The notes: generated by a model not told the origin, from the letters alone. Numbered from the stretch's first letter, positions 35,513-48,447 are shown. The stretch: 64,000 bases of DNA from Mucor racemosus (GCA_027405735.1 JAPEHQ010000014.1:1-64000), one strand, 5' to 3'. Numbers and translations are program-made.

Positions 35513-36639
35513 GGGCTTGCTGATTTTAGTAGGTGTAAGTAGCACGTAAGCAACTTGTTTCTCGAACTGGCTGAACGTACAATGACCCATGGATGCTAGT
35601 AGTTTTGGTGTCCAGCCGGTTTTTGCCAGCCAAACTTACTAGTATTCATATCATATGCATTGATGAAAAAGAAAAAATTTGCTAGACATATGCAAAACTT
35701 ACTAAGAAAAAAAAAGAAAAATCATATTCGATGAGAAGCAAGGTCATGGGATATTCTCTTTCGAAATTCATATCCTAATACCAATGAGCTTCCCCTTCGA
35801 CGGATTTAAAATCACGAATATGTGCGTCGCACTAAATTTATAGCGCATGCGCTACCACCCGTTAAGCTCGTCACTCTCCTTTGGTCTACAATTTTAATCT
35901 TCATACATGTGAACATGTATTTGTCAGTTTTTCATTATTTTGGGAAATGCAGCAAATTAAAGTGTATTTTTTTTTTGGAAATAATAATAGTAGAGCTTTC
36001 TAGAAATTGGTAGTAGACATCATCTGGAAAAAATGCCAATTTTTGATGGAGATATAGACACAACTCAATGTTAGTACATTAATAATATTAAGCTGTATAA
36101 CAGAAAAATTGAATGTGGATGAATGTAAAGCAATCTTTACCAAAATGGGAGTTAGTATAACATGAGCTACAACTCGCAGAAACTCAAGTGATATTCAACA
36201 GATGCAGTTGCATTTAAAAATTCAGTTTTTAGGAGTAGAAACACCTCCAATTATAAATCATACTGGTTAACCAAAGTACGCATTATTCATCAAGCTAAAG
36301 ACAGACGACATCAACTTTCCAATCTACAAGTGTTAAGTGCTAAGTGCAGATATCAATTGTATAATTTCTACCAATTTGAAATGGTAATATGATTTACTGT
36401 ACGAATCATTTTGACGACTATAATCAATAATAATAATAATAATAATAGGATCAAGTTTTTAAATTAATAATAACAGAAAAAAATACCAACAGTATAATAG
36501 TAAATTTAAATTTGATACACTATCGTTCAATATGGCCTAATATTAATGAATCAGAGAAAATACAATAGTGAAAAACTGATACCCAATGTATATCGAGGCC
36601 AAGATTAATAAAAGGTGCATTCATTGTGTGGTGAAAATT

Positions 36640-39003
36640 GCGACATTTTGATGGATAGAAATTACAGGACCAAGATCTTGTGTTTGCCTCAGGATTTTCA
36701 AAAGGGTTTAGAAGCATACTTCATCAAACTCACTTAGATTTTGAATACTCACCATATGCTATTAGTATCATCTTGTTTTGTATTTAATAGCTGTATTATT
36801 TAAAATTAAGCTTTTAATAGCTTGTAACAATGACAATGGGATGTTTCTAATTTTAGATTGGCGGCATTTATCATATGGAGGACTAATAATAAGTTTGATA
36901 CTACTGTATATGGAACCAGTCAATTTAGTTTATGGAATTTGAATGCAAATGCCGAGGAATCATTTGTAAGTGCTGCTTCAGTTGGTTCTGATAAAGCATT
37001 AAGTAATTTGCTTCGGAAAAAGAGGATAAAAAGGCGGCAATAGGTTTCAGTGATGATAATGTTTATGTTTATGTTTATGTTTATGATATTGGAAACGTAA
37101 GATTAAAGCTCAATGTAAATTACCTCTAGCGCAATAATTATAACGTAAGACTATATTATCATCAATTAAACTACCACGCAATATTAACATATATAAAGAT
37201 TTACAGTAATAAGCTTGAATCAAATTGGTACAGCATCGTAAATTCTTGAAAAAGTTCTGAAGTATTATAAAATCCCTTATTTTTAAGACTCACAAGGCTT
37301 ATAAGCGGGATATTAATTTAGAAAATTATTCTTATCCAGATCATTAATTTTGACATTTTTTAATTTTTTTTCTGATTTTGCAAATCTAGAGTTAATTATA
37401 CTGCCAATTATAAAAATAAAAAATATACATATATACAAAATTTAGCGCTCTATTTGCTCAATGAAAAATAACAAACGTTTTTATTGCAAAATATTACATA
37501 AAAATCCTTTAACCAAAATCCCGTTTTTGGGGCAAAAGTACAAAGTTTCATTACTTAACATTTAATATTAAGCTTTCATAAAATGTATATTAGTTATGGC
37601 TACAATTTTCTCTCACAATGTAGTATGTTTAAACGCTAATTTTGGTATCAAAATTTGATTTTTCTGTTTTTTGATATAAATCATGTGTATTGGTAAGGAT
37701 AAAATGAGCCCCAAAAATGTCCGCTACAGAGTCTGAATTTTCAGACAGTATATAGTTAAATATAAGAAAAGTAAAAAAAAAACAAACGCTTTTTTATTTG
37801 AAACATAGATATTCCATAGTGTAAGAGACTTAGCCGTTCAATCTTGCTATGCTCAACTACGGTGTCGCTCTACGGGCTCGCTTTTGCAATTTTTTAATGA
37901 ATGTACGATATGACAGACGGGCTTTCTGGTAGAAAAATGCATGTTTCTATGATAACAGATATTGCGTATTTTGCTTAGTTTATGGTTCATGCGCTGTAAT
38001 GCTGCTTTTACATTGAGAGACATTCATGATCATGTAATTATAATATTATAATAAGAATTAAAATTAAAATAGAAATTAATATTATTTTGTAAATTGATAA
38101 TCAAGCAATAAATATATCTACAATCCCTAATGATTAAGTTCCAAAAAAACTTAGTCATGCTTTTTTTGATTGATTTTTTTAAAGAAAAAAAAATTATGAG
38201 ATGTTTGAAGCTTGCGAAATATCTCACATTATCTGCTAATAATTATTGATGGTAAATAGAAATGTTTCTCATTGACTGGAATGTGCAATTTAGCAGGGTT
38301 TTAATTGCGCTAAATAATGTAAAGCCTTGAAAATCCTTTTCTACGTGTGTTATTTCTCTCTTTTTGCTTTCATATTCCAAGGATATTTTCACCGTTTGAT
38401 AAGGCATATCAGACTATCAAACTGGAATTCTTTTCTTTTATCTGAATACGCATGCTAGCATATGGGACTAATGTTTTTAATATAGGTAGCATTCGTTATA
38501 TTAGAGACTGATATTTTTATTTAACTACATTCTAAGATCAAATATCATTATTTACTACTGTATTGTTGGACGTAGTTCTTGATTACCAGATCAAATGGAA
38601 GGCAATGATATTTATATCTACTCAATGAAAAGCTAGAGCTGGCTACAAACTCACGAAATGTTCCAGAAAAGTGATAAAATCTCAAATGATATAGAAACAC
38701 AAAAAAAAAAGGAATAATCTGATGTCTTGCTTAATAACTATAGTTATGATCGTAACTACTGCATACTTGAAAACAAATCTTTTTACAGTTGACAATCGTA
38801 AACTAAAATAGTAAGTTTAAACAAGGTTAATTTGTTTAAATTTTATGAATGATAAAGCAACGTCTATAATTGTAGATTTGGCTTGCATATAAATTTAAGC
38901 AGTAAGGGTTATTTAAGTTTATTCTCGAGCAAAGACCATTGTTGCTGTAAGCATTATAATAACTATAAACATATTTACAAATAATGATAATCGTACAGTA
39001 AAT
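36640..39003 (+). pseudogene. Dynein-exon repeat, copy D (right arm)
   Basis: The plus-strand mirror of copy C. The exon lies at about 36858-37090, preceded by an acceptor-like TTTTAG at 36851-36856. It is open as far as SNLLRKKRIKRRQ, where a frameshift derails it. Upstream, 36640-36730 is also shared with copy B (CAAGATCTTGTGTTTGCCTC). So the repeat carries genomic, intron-bearing sequence, not a cDNA copy. Confidence 0.75.
38011..38274. mobile_element. 254-bp insert with duplication CATTG, right-arm copy
   Basis: 38016-38269, flanked by CATTG at 38011-38015 and 38270-38274. Mirror of 30928-31181. Absent from dynein-exon copies A and B. Confidence 0.7.
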
Positions 39004-39588
39004 GTATTGGACCTTGCATGTATTGCCCTACATCAGAAACATATTGAATGGTATTGTCTATATAAGTATGTATAAGCTATATTAATAAAAGCAAATGTAA
39101 TATAAAACCCCATTCCAGTAAAAAAAATGCAATGGAATTTTGAGAACGGCACGATGCTCATTTACAAACCAATTTTTGCCCATACGATCAGCTCATTATG
39201 CTCATGGTCAGATTTTATTATTATTATGCACAAATAGGAATAATGATATGCTTATGTGCAATTCTACTATTATTATGCACACATGGGATTAATGTCATGC
39301 ACTCGGACAAAATCTATAATTCTGCACATACAATCTTTTTGCTGTGCTTGTGAGCAGTTTCTTTTGTTATGCCCATGCACATCTTGTTATCTTTTTTAGC
39401 TAGTATTCAGTGGGTGCAACAACGCATCAGGCCATAGTGTGCAGCCCACATGGACGCAACAAAATCATCTTGTGCAGCACAACAGGTCGGCCGTAGTGTT
39501 GGGCTCGGTCATTTTGCGAACGCTACTAATAGATGCATTTACTTATTAATCTAAAGCCAAAAGTAAACGCTCACTATGCATTTGCATA

Positions 39589-39735
39589 TACCACTATGAA
39601 GAAAAAACGTCTTAATTTGTTCTCTTAATTGTGACATATCAAGGCGAAATTCAAAAAAATAATCAGTGAAAATTTTCTTATTTGCCTTAATGCGGCACAA
39701 TTAAGAGGATTAAGAGATTTTTTCTTCATAGTGTA
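39589..39735. mobile_element. MITE M3 (right arm)
   Basis: 39591-39733, mirror of M2, flanked by TA on both sides. The body is self-complementary. Confidence 0.8.
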
Positions 39736-42700
39736 CTGTATACTAGAACTACTGTATGTATTGACATGCTGTTTTTGTACAACAGTTATGAATGTAAATA
39801 GCCTCTTTCAATCTTCGTGAGGTTTTGCATTTTGTTGCCATTTTCTAACAGTATTTATATTTTGCCCATGCTCAAACAAAATACTACAGCAACCAAATTT
39901 TATATCAAATGTCAATCAGCCTCACAATTATTATTATATATAGTATACAGTATACAGTATAAAGTACAAAAAACCTTTAATCTCATATATCATTTACTTT
40001 TCATCAATCAACAAACATTAAATCAATAATAATAGAATAGCCGGAAATCAATAAATTTGTTATCAAGGAAAAAATTACACTTTTATTGGAAACCTTTACT
40101 ATTAGATAAATTTGAACCATTAGAGCAATTGATGAACTAATATGTGAAGGATCAGGGATTTACGAGACATATGCTATAGCTTTATATTTTACATTTTATA
40201 CTGCCATTAAAAACCTCTAATAATAGAGGGAAAAAAGATACAGGGCCCATTGACATTGCCTAGTTGATATGTTGTTGCCTTGGTATTGCCTTGGTGCTGT
40301 CTTAATTTTGCCTTGGTATTGCCTTGATGCTGTTTTGATCTTGCCTTGGTCTTGCCTTGGTCGTGTCTTGAGTCATTTTACTTGTCATTGAAGCAATCGG
40401 TTGAAATGTTGTTGGGTGAGCCTGCCACATAAACAGGGTCGATACTTTTTTTGCAATTTCTTGAAACTAACAACTCCAATCTCTAAACGGACAGATCCTC
40501 CCCTAAGGAGATTGTACACGCTTAAAGGCGCTTGCTTGTTGCTGCTAATATATTGCGAGGATATTGTTGGGAGCTATAGCATATTTTAAGTCTCTCATGG
40601 GAAAACTTTCTGGGGTAGTTTTAGAACAGCCAGATAGTATTACATGTAATTCAAAAACTCTGTTCGATGCATTTTTTTTAGTTATTCAACCCCCTGGCTA
40701 AAAACGCATCCAAAACTACCAGTTACCTGATTATATTTGCTTCTTCAAGAAGAAGTCTTGCCTTCGAGGATGCCCTTTTCTGTTTTTACTGTACTGAAAA
40801 GCATTCCACTTCGAAACTCAACAGGATATAGATTGCTTTGTTTTTTTTAGAGGATTTAAAACGTACTATTTCATTCAAACATATCCTCGAAATAGCATGC
40901 CAACAACCATTACTGATTGTTGACATCCATGAGTTATAAAAGAGGAGAAAGAAGAAAAAGAAAAAGTTTTCTCTTTGCTGCGGTATATATACGCGTGAAG
41001 GCTCGGAATATTTACGTCATTCATTTAACATGGGCCACATGTGTAACCATAATTCAAAAACTGTTGTTACAATACAAGAAGTATAGTATATGAGCACAGA
41101 ATTTTCTCAGATCCACTAAAGCCCTTTCTCTGCTAGACATAAATGAATGCTCTTATAGATTTGAAAATAAAGATTTTTGTCATTAAATGCATATCTATAG
41201 AATGTAACTAGCGCTGACTCAAGTCATGTACAGTAGCTTATTGTGAGCGGTTATTTTCTCATCATCTCTGATTGATTTTTTTTACCATCAAGCAGAAAGT
41301 ACTTTAATATTCCCTGTACAATATGTGTGGCATTCATCATGGCTGTTATAATTCTCATAACAAGTGGATGAATTTTAAAAAAATTCCATAAAAATTGTCT
41401 TGGGATTGAAAATTGCACGATCAATATTTGACACAGATAGTTTACCAAATCAATAAATCTATTGGAAGTCCTTGAACAAATAATACCAAATTCTTCTTTA
41501 TATACTACAGTATCACAATAAGCTAATAAATCCCATCCAATATGCATAGAAGTGGGTACTAAATGCTTAAAAGGCTCAGTATTTGATTTTCCTTACTAAA
41601 AATGATGGCATTTAGTCGATAATAGCTCGATAAAATTATAAGCTACCAAAGTCTTAACAATTATGAAACACTACTTGTTTTTTATTTTTTATAACATACA
41701 TATTAAAATCTTAAAAGATTCGAAAACTTTCTTTATGTTTCTGATATTTTGAGAGGTAAGTCTAAAAAATCAGAATGATAATTCTTCAAAATTAAGCAGA
41801 GCTAAATATGCTCCCTAAAGCAATTATTAGCTAACATAATAGTGCCAATGATTGTCTACCCAATTCATTTTTTTGTTCCAAAAAGTATCAACACCTCATG
41901 GAGAAATTTGAGTTTTAGTAAATTTTTCTAATCAAATTCAGCTCCATCAATTTTTCCCTTATATATGGTCGTCTGAAAATAGATTTTTTGAAAAATATAT
42001 CAAAAAGTTGATTTTTCTCAGCCAAAAAGATAGCTACAATCATTAATAATATATCAAAATGTAGGTATAAATAAGGGCTATTATTTACAATAGTTTAATT
42101 TAATGGGTTGTTTTCAACTAATATGACTTTTTACCCAAAAACTGTTATTTTTTATTTTTAATTTTGTGTAAAATTTTATTAAGAAATTATTTTTAAAAAT
42201 AACACCATTCGACGCGAAATAAAAATGTACGTCAAAAGTTTCTCATAAACATATTCAACTTACTATCTATTCTCACGAGTATGATTCGATTTTAATTTTT
42301 AGAATCGTTTTTCATGAAAAATTTAATCCAAAATTGATTACGGAACGAATCTGGGATTGACAAAATTTAAAACGACGCTCCTAAAAATGGTTTTTAGGAT
42401 TTGAATCGAGCGATATAATTGGCCGGTTTATACCCTTAGCAAATTTCGGCGCCCTTTCAAATTCGAGTAATATCACTCGCTCTCATCATTTCGACTGTTT
42501 CAAAGGTACTTGTTTATGAACCAAAATGTATCATTACTCCATCAGAAATGCAGGTAGAGTTAATCGGAATAGTACAGATGAAAGCGACGCACTTTGGGCA
42601 CATTATAATGTAAAGAAACATGATATGAAAAATCCCGATGCTTTGTGTTTAATTGATAAACATGACCAGTCATGTTTGTTGTTTTTGTAATTTTTGGATT

Positions 42701-42849
42701 CAATACATTATTATTCTATCAAAAATGTAGCTATAATTAAACAAAATATTGTAAATAAAAGATACAAATTGTATGTAAATTTTAATGTCAAAATTCAAAC
42801 GAATCCATGTTGTTTGATGCTATTTTTTTTTCAATTGATAAGATACCTA

Positions 42850-44387
42850 GTTATTTAGCGATTTTTACAGATTTCAGAAGCTTTGTAACACTTTTAAAAG
42901 TAGTTTTGCCTATTTTTACCCTAAATAATATCTTTAATTTGATGTATTATGTTTTTAAAAAGCTTAAAAATTGGTGGAGATATTAGTTGCTGAAAAAATA
43001 GAATATTTCACATTTCTTAGACGTTAGGTGATGGAACAATGTCAATGAGCAAGGCACATTGATAAACAATAACAGCATTCAAAGTTACTGTACTTGATAA
43101 TATTCTTGATTTGATAAGTTTTTTATGGGTGTTTCTGTGCAAAATGACTATAAAATAAGCAAATATGCATAAAATCAGATTCAATTTTGCATAATAAAAC
43201 TCATGCAAAAACGTCAAATTGTTAATATTGTATATATTATGTTTTGGTTAGTACATGACATTTGAAGATAGTTAATATCACTAACAAAAAGTATTGGAGA
43301 AACTCAAGTCAAAAATCGGTTTTAATTAATATCATCTTTGGCATTGCCAGCAAATTATCTGTAACTGAAAGCAGGTTTGAAATTTTCGTAAATTTCCTCT
43401 CAGTACACCGAGGGAGAAAAAATAACCATGATTGAAAAAAAAAAAAAAGTCTAATTAATCCCTCAATTTGATATATTTTAACTTTTCTATGTATGTATAT
43501 ATACAGCATCATGAGATACATACAAGTTAATAAATAAATGCTCTTTTTATATAAGATCGAAGTCGTCATGCAATGTATTTTACTTGTAATTTATCAAAAA
43601 CTTTGGGTATTCAATTGTACTTCTTATTTAACAGTTGTTTTATTGGGAGATCAATAGACAACAACCAATAATAATAGAAACATATCGTAGCAGACAGTGC
43701 CATCTATGGTACTGGCTGGCTTGCAGTCAAAGATTTTCGTTGAATTATGGAGTACATAATTGACAAAGGAAACAGTGTGATAAGCCGGATTATTGCTTCA
43801 AAACATATATACCTCAAAATGGTAGTCGAGTTCAAGCTGTACTGATAGTCTGTTAACAGTCTGTATAATCGAGTTTTGTTTTGGAAATCCTTGTCCGTAT
43901 TACATGCACATATATATCACAATATAAGATACTTTTTATAATTCTATTCTTTTTTTTTTTTTAGCATTTCGCATATAGTGCAATCTCAAAAAAAAAAAAA
44001 AAGATTTAGTGGGGTGTTTATGTAATTAGCGATCAGGACGAATTTTTTCTTGCACATAAAAATCAAATAATAAAAAGATTGTCGCATTGCTCTAGTGAAA
44101 TGAGCAGGTGATACTAAAAATCCCAATGTAAATGAAAATAGGTTTCCTGGGTGTTGTGTAACCAAGGAGAATCTTTGCATATCATGGTAACCATGAAATA
44201 AAAACGGTTCTCATGGCAACAAAATCAATGCAAGGAGAAACCAACAAAGATCTATATCAAACTTTGAAATACCATTGTATTTGTTATTGTAGTATAGTAG
44301 TATAAGTTCAGAGTAGGTGACTATCTGATAAACAGTTTGAAAGTTTTATCTGAATCTCAAGTGCAAAAAAGAGTACCCGCCATCTCA
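42850..44387. other. Intergenic; no gene recognised
   Basis: Flank of the palindrome, leading to the ArfGAP promoter. Short open frames (43017-43217, 43309-43569) show no family resemblance. I see nothing I can name. Confidence 0.5.
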
Positions 44388-44455
44388 ACCCGTCTTTTTC
44401 CTTTTCCCTTTTTCTTTTCGTACTTTTTTCTCTCTCTTCCCTTTCTTTAAACAAA
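44388..44455 (+). promoter_or_regulatory. CT-rich leader upstream of the ArfGAP start
   Basis: A dense pyrimidine run (CGTCTTTTTCCTTTTCCC and TTTTCTCTCTCTTCCC) ends about ten bases before ATG, followed by AAACAAA. It is typical of fungal transcription-start and leader regions, and supports the chosen start. Confidence 0.5.
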
Positions 44456-46099
44456 ATGTCAGCAGCAGAATATAAGAAAAAGTTATACGATATTCAAAGA
44501 ACTGGAGAGAATAAAAATTGTTTCGATTGCCGAGCACCTAATCCTCAGTGGGCAAGTATTTCTTATGGTATTTTCATTTGTTTAGACTGTTCAGGCATCC
44601 ATCGCTCTTTTGGTGTTCATATTAGGTAAGGCTTGAGATTGAAAACAAAAACAAAACATACACATTAAACAATTAAATAGTTTTGTTCGTTCAATCACAA
44701 TGGATAAATGGTTTGATGATCAGTTAAAGAAGATGGAGGTAATGCGTGCTGTGTTTTTTGTTGGCTTCTTTTTTGTTTTTTCTTAATAATATCATAGTTG
44801 GGAGGAAACGAAAAGGCCAGAATCTTCTTTGAATCTCAACCCGATTATTCACCTGATATGACCACACAAGAGAAATACCATACTCACTGTGCTGAATTAT
44901 ATCGTGACAAGGTAAACAAGAATGTTTTATTTAACTTTATATGATTATTGAAGCTTTGCAGTTATCAGCAGAGGCAGAAGGTCGTCCATGGACTCCTACA
45001 CCATCCATTAGATCTACAAAACAATCAACCGCAAGTAGAACTGCAAACAGTGGTACTCGCTCTTTGAATAGTCAACAGAATCGTACTGGATCCAATCTTT
45101 CCAATACACAACGCTCGAATTCTTCTATTTCAATGTCGGGTGGATTTGGTAGCGATTCTTATAATAGCAACAATAATAGCGGAAACTCATTTGGTAATGA
45201 TGATGAAGGTGTGAGTAAAAAGGTGCGCAATGAACAATATTTTGCTCAACTCGGTAATGCAAATGAAATTAGACCTGAGTAAGTTTTATAATTTAAGATG
45301 ATGGTACTCCTGTGAGGTTCTTAATTTATCTTTTATGTGTTTTAGTCATTTACCCCCAAATCAGGGCGGTAAATTCACAGGTTTTGGTAATCCTCAATGT
45401 AAGTGAAGCCTCTCTTATTTATTCCCCCTTATTTTTTCTAATATGAATTCATGAATTATAGTTGATGATGATTATGCTTCTAGAAGAAACGGTGGAAATA
45501 CACCTTCTGTGGATATTCATGAGATTATCAATGACCCTCGAGTTGCTATTGAGAAAGGTTGGTCGCTTTTGTCTTATGTTGGTAAGGCAGCTGTGGAGCT
45601 TGGAAAATATGCAAATGATACATATGTAAAACCTGCAGCAGCTCAATTAGCTGATCCTAATTTTAGAGGTCAAGTAAGAGAAAATGTCAATAGTTATGTC
45701 AATTCTTTTACACAACCCAAGGTAATTTTATTTGTATTTACATGCATGGTTTGTGGCTAATAGATGTTTTTCCAGAATTCAACTTATGGTCAATCTAGTA
45801 ATTCTTACCAAGGATACGGTAATAACAATGACTCAGGTTCCTCAACACCTTCTTTACGTTATTCGGGTATGAATTCATCCCATACAACTGATATTCCTGA
45901 CGACGATTTCTTCAGCTCTACCATTCATACTTTACAACCTACAGAAGAGAATATTAGCGGTAGACTTACTCCTACTTCTGCTTCAACTCCCCCAGCAAAA
46001 AATAGATCAACAAATAGTAGTTCTGTTCGTGCTAGAGCCAACTCCTCAACTAAAAAGAAGGTCAACGCCAATTCTGATGATGAATGGGGTACTTGGTAA
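44456..46099 (+). CDS. GCS1: ADP-ribosylation factor GTPase-activating protein (Gcs1/ArfGAP1 type)
   Basis: Seven exons (44456-44625, 44681-44738, 44798-44911, 44962-45278, 45346-45398, 45462-45721, 45776-46099) join to 431 residues. The ArfGAP zinc finger is complete: NCFDC, sixteen residues, CLDC, then [12 protein letters not shown] with the catalytic arginine and [10 protein letters not shown]. The family turns off Arf1-GTP and drives COPI coat cycling at the Golgi. The middle is Ser/Asn-rich and probably disordered. The segment around 45509-45700 ([20 protein letters not shown]) could form amphipathic helices of the membrane-sensing kind. The last residues, SDDEWGTW, form an acidic WxxW tail like the delta-COP-binding motifs in ArfGAP1 (inferred). 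Tail to tail with the NRAMP gene. Confidence 0.92.
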
Positions 46100-46473
46100 T
46101 TCATTTGGAGGAACATTTACATATAAAGCATTCGGCACAATACATAATAGAAATAGAAAAATCGGCAATGTATTATTAACTCTTTTCTATGAAACTGCTT
46201 GGTTTATTCTATACACATTTATCAAACATCTACTTTTTTTTTTTTTTCTTTATAAATACATATTTTGCCCATTTATTACATTTTAATTTAATGATGAATC
46301 GAAAAAAAAAAGATCGTAGCATAATTTACAATTTTGAAAAAATATCCTTCAATTATACATGCTAGAGTGTTATTTGATTAAAGCATCTCTGTAAAATCAA
46401 ATTTCGGGGCCACTTTTTTTTTTATCAAATAAAAGGATATGAAGTAATGATTTACATGATTTATTGGGTATGA
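46100..46473. other. Shared 3' interval between ArfGAP and NRAMP
   Basis: 374 bases between two convergent stop codons. AT-rich, with T and A runs (46230-46250, 46300-46311). No gene. Confidence 0.5.
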
Positions 46474-48447
46474 TTAAATTGACATGAATAAAGATACAAC
46501 TAAATATCCATTAAGACCAATTAATAGTAAAGAAATGAGAACAGCAGCTATATTGACAATCAAACCATTAACATAAGTTAATGGTTCAGGCCAGGAATCC
46601 ATTTCTTCTACAACAACAGCAGGTGTAGCTGCTACTGATGTGCTTTGAGAGCCAGGAGTCTCCTGCTGTGCAGTTGCGGAGGAATCTGGCTTGAGACAAT
46701 AGCTTTTTAATGTGTCTATATTCATTTTACTGAATTGAGGGAAGCGGAACCAGTCCGACTTTGAGGATGAGAAACGAAAACGAGCAATAGTACGATCAAC
46801 CAAAGACATTTTTTCTTGTTCAATTACTGTAACTGGGTCAGGATCCATATTTTTAGCTTGTACAACTAGCTCCAACTTCATTGCCTGCTTTTTAGCAGTA
46901 AAATATACAAGAGGAACGACTGCAAAAGGCAATTGAATACTTAATGCAACTTGACTACCAACAAGCATACTACTAAGACCTTCACGACCTGCAACACAAG
47001 CAGCTACCATGGCAGGGATGATTGCGATTAATCTAGTAACAACACGACGAATCCAAGGACGAGTAGTCATACCAAGGAAACCACTCATTACAACTAGAAT
47101 ATAATTTAGTTCAAATGTATATAAAGCTAATCATTATATATAAATTTTACCTTGGCCTGCTAATGTAGCAGTTAATGTACTAGATTGACCAGCACATAAT
47201 AAAGCTAATGCAAAAGTAACAGCAGCTGGAGGGCCCAAATATTGCATCAAAAGAGCATGAGCACTGAATAAATCTTGAACTTGTTGTTGTTGATTGTCAG
47301 GACCATAATAAAAGTTAGCAGCAGCAACAATAAGAATAGCACAATTGACAAAGAATGCAAAAGTAAGAGCGACGATTAAATCAACAAATCCATAATGTAA
47401 ATTACGTTTCAAAGAGGTGTCTAAATAAGTTTTAAGGGTTTCAAAATCAATCCCGGTACGAGATTTACATGATCCATTATCGGTTTCTAAACTGACAGCT
47501 GTATGCGAAGGAGGCAATTCCTTTTCAGCTGCTACATTGATAGACCCAACATGATCAACGGATTCCAAAATAGGTTCTTTAGTGTTATCCTTATTTCTCA
47601 AGGGGTCGCTTTTGACAAGCCAGGTTTCACCATTCTTGACTACCTTGGGTCGTTGAGTACGCCATTCACGACAACGAGCTTGAACAATGAAACTATGAAG
47701 GTAGAGATTATGAGGCATCACAGTAGCACCAATGATACCGATAGCGACATATAAGATTTCTGGGTCAGTAAAGATTTCTTTTGTAGGTAAAAAACCTTTG
47801 AAAACATCTACAGCTACAATATCTGAATAAGCTAATTCAATAATAAAGCAGATACCAACAGCAGCAACCAACATCATGACAAACATTTCAAAGAAGCGAA
47901 CCATTCTGACAGAAGCAGAATCAGATGAAGCACTATCGGGATCATCCGCTTCTTCCGTGTAGAACATCAAAATAATGAATACATCTACAGCAGTAATAGC
48001 AACACCTGCTGGCAATGGTAATTTTGGAAATAATAAATTTAGTGCAATAGCAGAACCAATAACTTCTGCGATATCAGTTGCAATAATTGCACATTCTGCT
48101 AAAACATACAAAAATAAATTGAGCCAGCGAGGAAAGTATTTTCTAGATGCTGATGCCAAATCAAGGCCTGCGATTGTTCCAAGTCGAATAGTTAAATTTT
48201 GTAAAAACACCGCAATCAAGTTGGACATTAAGATGATGAATAAAAGTCTGTAGCCATACGATGATCCACCTTCCATATCAGTGGCCCAATTTCCTGGATC
48301 TAGGCTATCATAAACATGTAAGATCTTCAAATTCAGTGCAAAATGTGTTTTATATACATACTATCCAACGGCTATCATGAAGCCAGGGCCAATGAATTTT
48401 CCTAATGTTTTCAGATAACTCTTTACTCGTTGTATCGGTTTAAACAT
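46474..48447 (-). CDS. NRAMP-family divalent metal (Mn2+/Fe2+) transporter
   Basis: Three exons (48362-48447, 47151-48304, 46474-47093) join to 619 residues in frame. The first intron splits the tyrosine codon just before the first-helix metal-binding motif, giving GFMIAVGY then LDPGNWATD. The sixth-helix motif ATVMPHNLYLHS is present near 47715, so both unwound metal-binding segments are intact. The family carries Mn2+, Fe2+ and other divalent metals with protons. Fungal members (Smf1-3) work at the plasma membrane, endosome or vacuole. The loop between helices 6 and 8 is long and polar (47500-47690). The C-terminal cytosolic part (46600-46870) is also extended. Starting at the upstream exon is required to complete helix 1; the internal ATG at 48330 would remove it. 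Confidence 0.92.

Larger units (their letters stand above)
33387..35811. other. Spacer of the giant palindrome: a nest of older repeats
   Basis: 2425 bases containing, in order: the diverged segment 33430-33620 also present in the arms; a piece matching 22750-22840 inverted (33770-33850); a pogo-type end at 34004 (TACAGTCGAACCTTAATTTT) without a visible partner; LTR2 copy 1 (34209-35060); and a 'GHCTF' repeat fragment split by LTR1 (35163-35507). No gene. Confidence 0.6.
35812..42849 (-). repeat. Right arm of giant inverted repeat (about 7.04 kb)
   Basis: Reverse complement of 26348-33386. It contains dynein-exon copy D (36640-39003), the 254-base insert (38016-38269), MITE M3 (39591-39733), the ACCAAGGCAA minisatellite (about 40272-40367) and the 98-codon frame (41251-41547). 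The outer end is at GATACCTA (42842-42849). The flank beyond, GTTATTTAGCG, does not match the left flank. Confidence 0.95.

Noticed and set aside
26348..42849. The palindrome as a giant transposon with 7-kb terminal inverted repeats
   Set aside because: No target duplication at the outer borders, no transposase in arms or spacer, and the flanks differ; kept instead as an inverted duplication.
47503..48253. Plus-strand frames opposite the NRAMP gene
   Set aside because: Shadows of a well-supported membrane-protein gene on the other strand.
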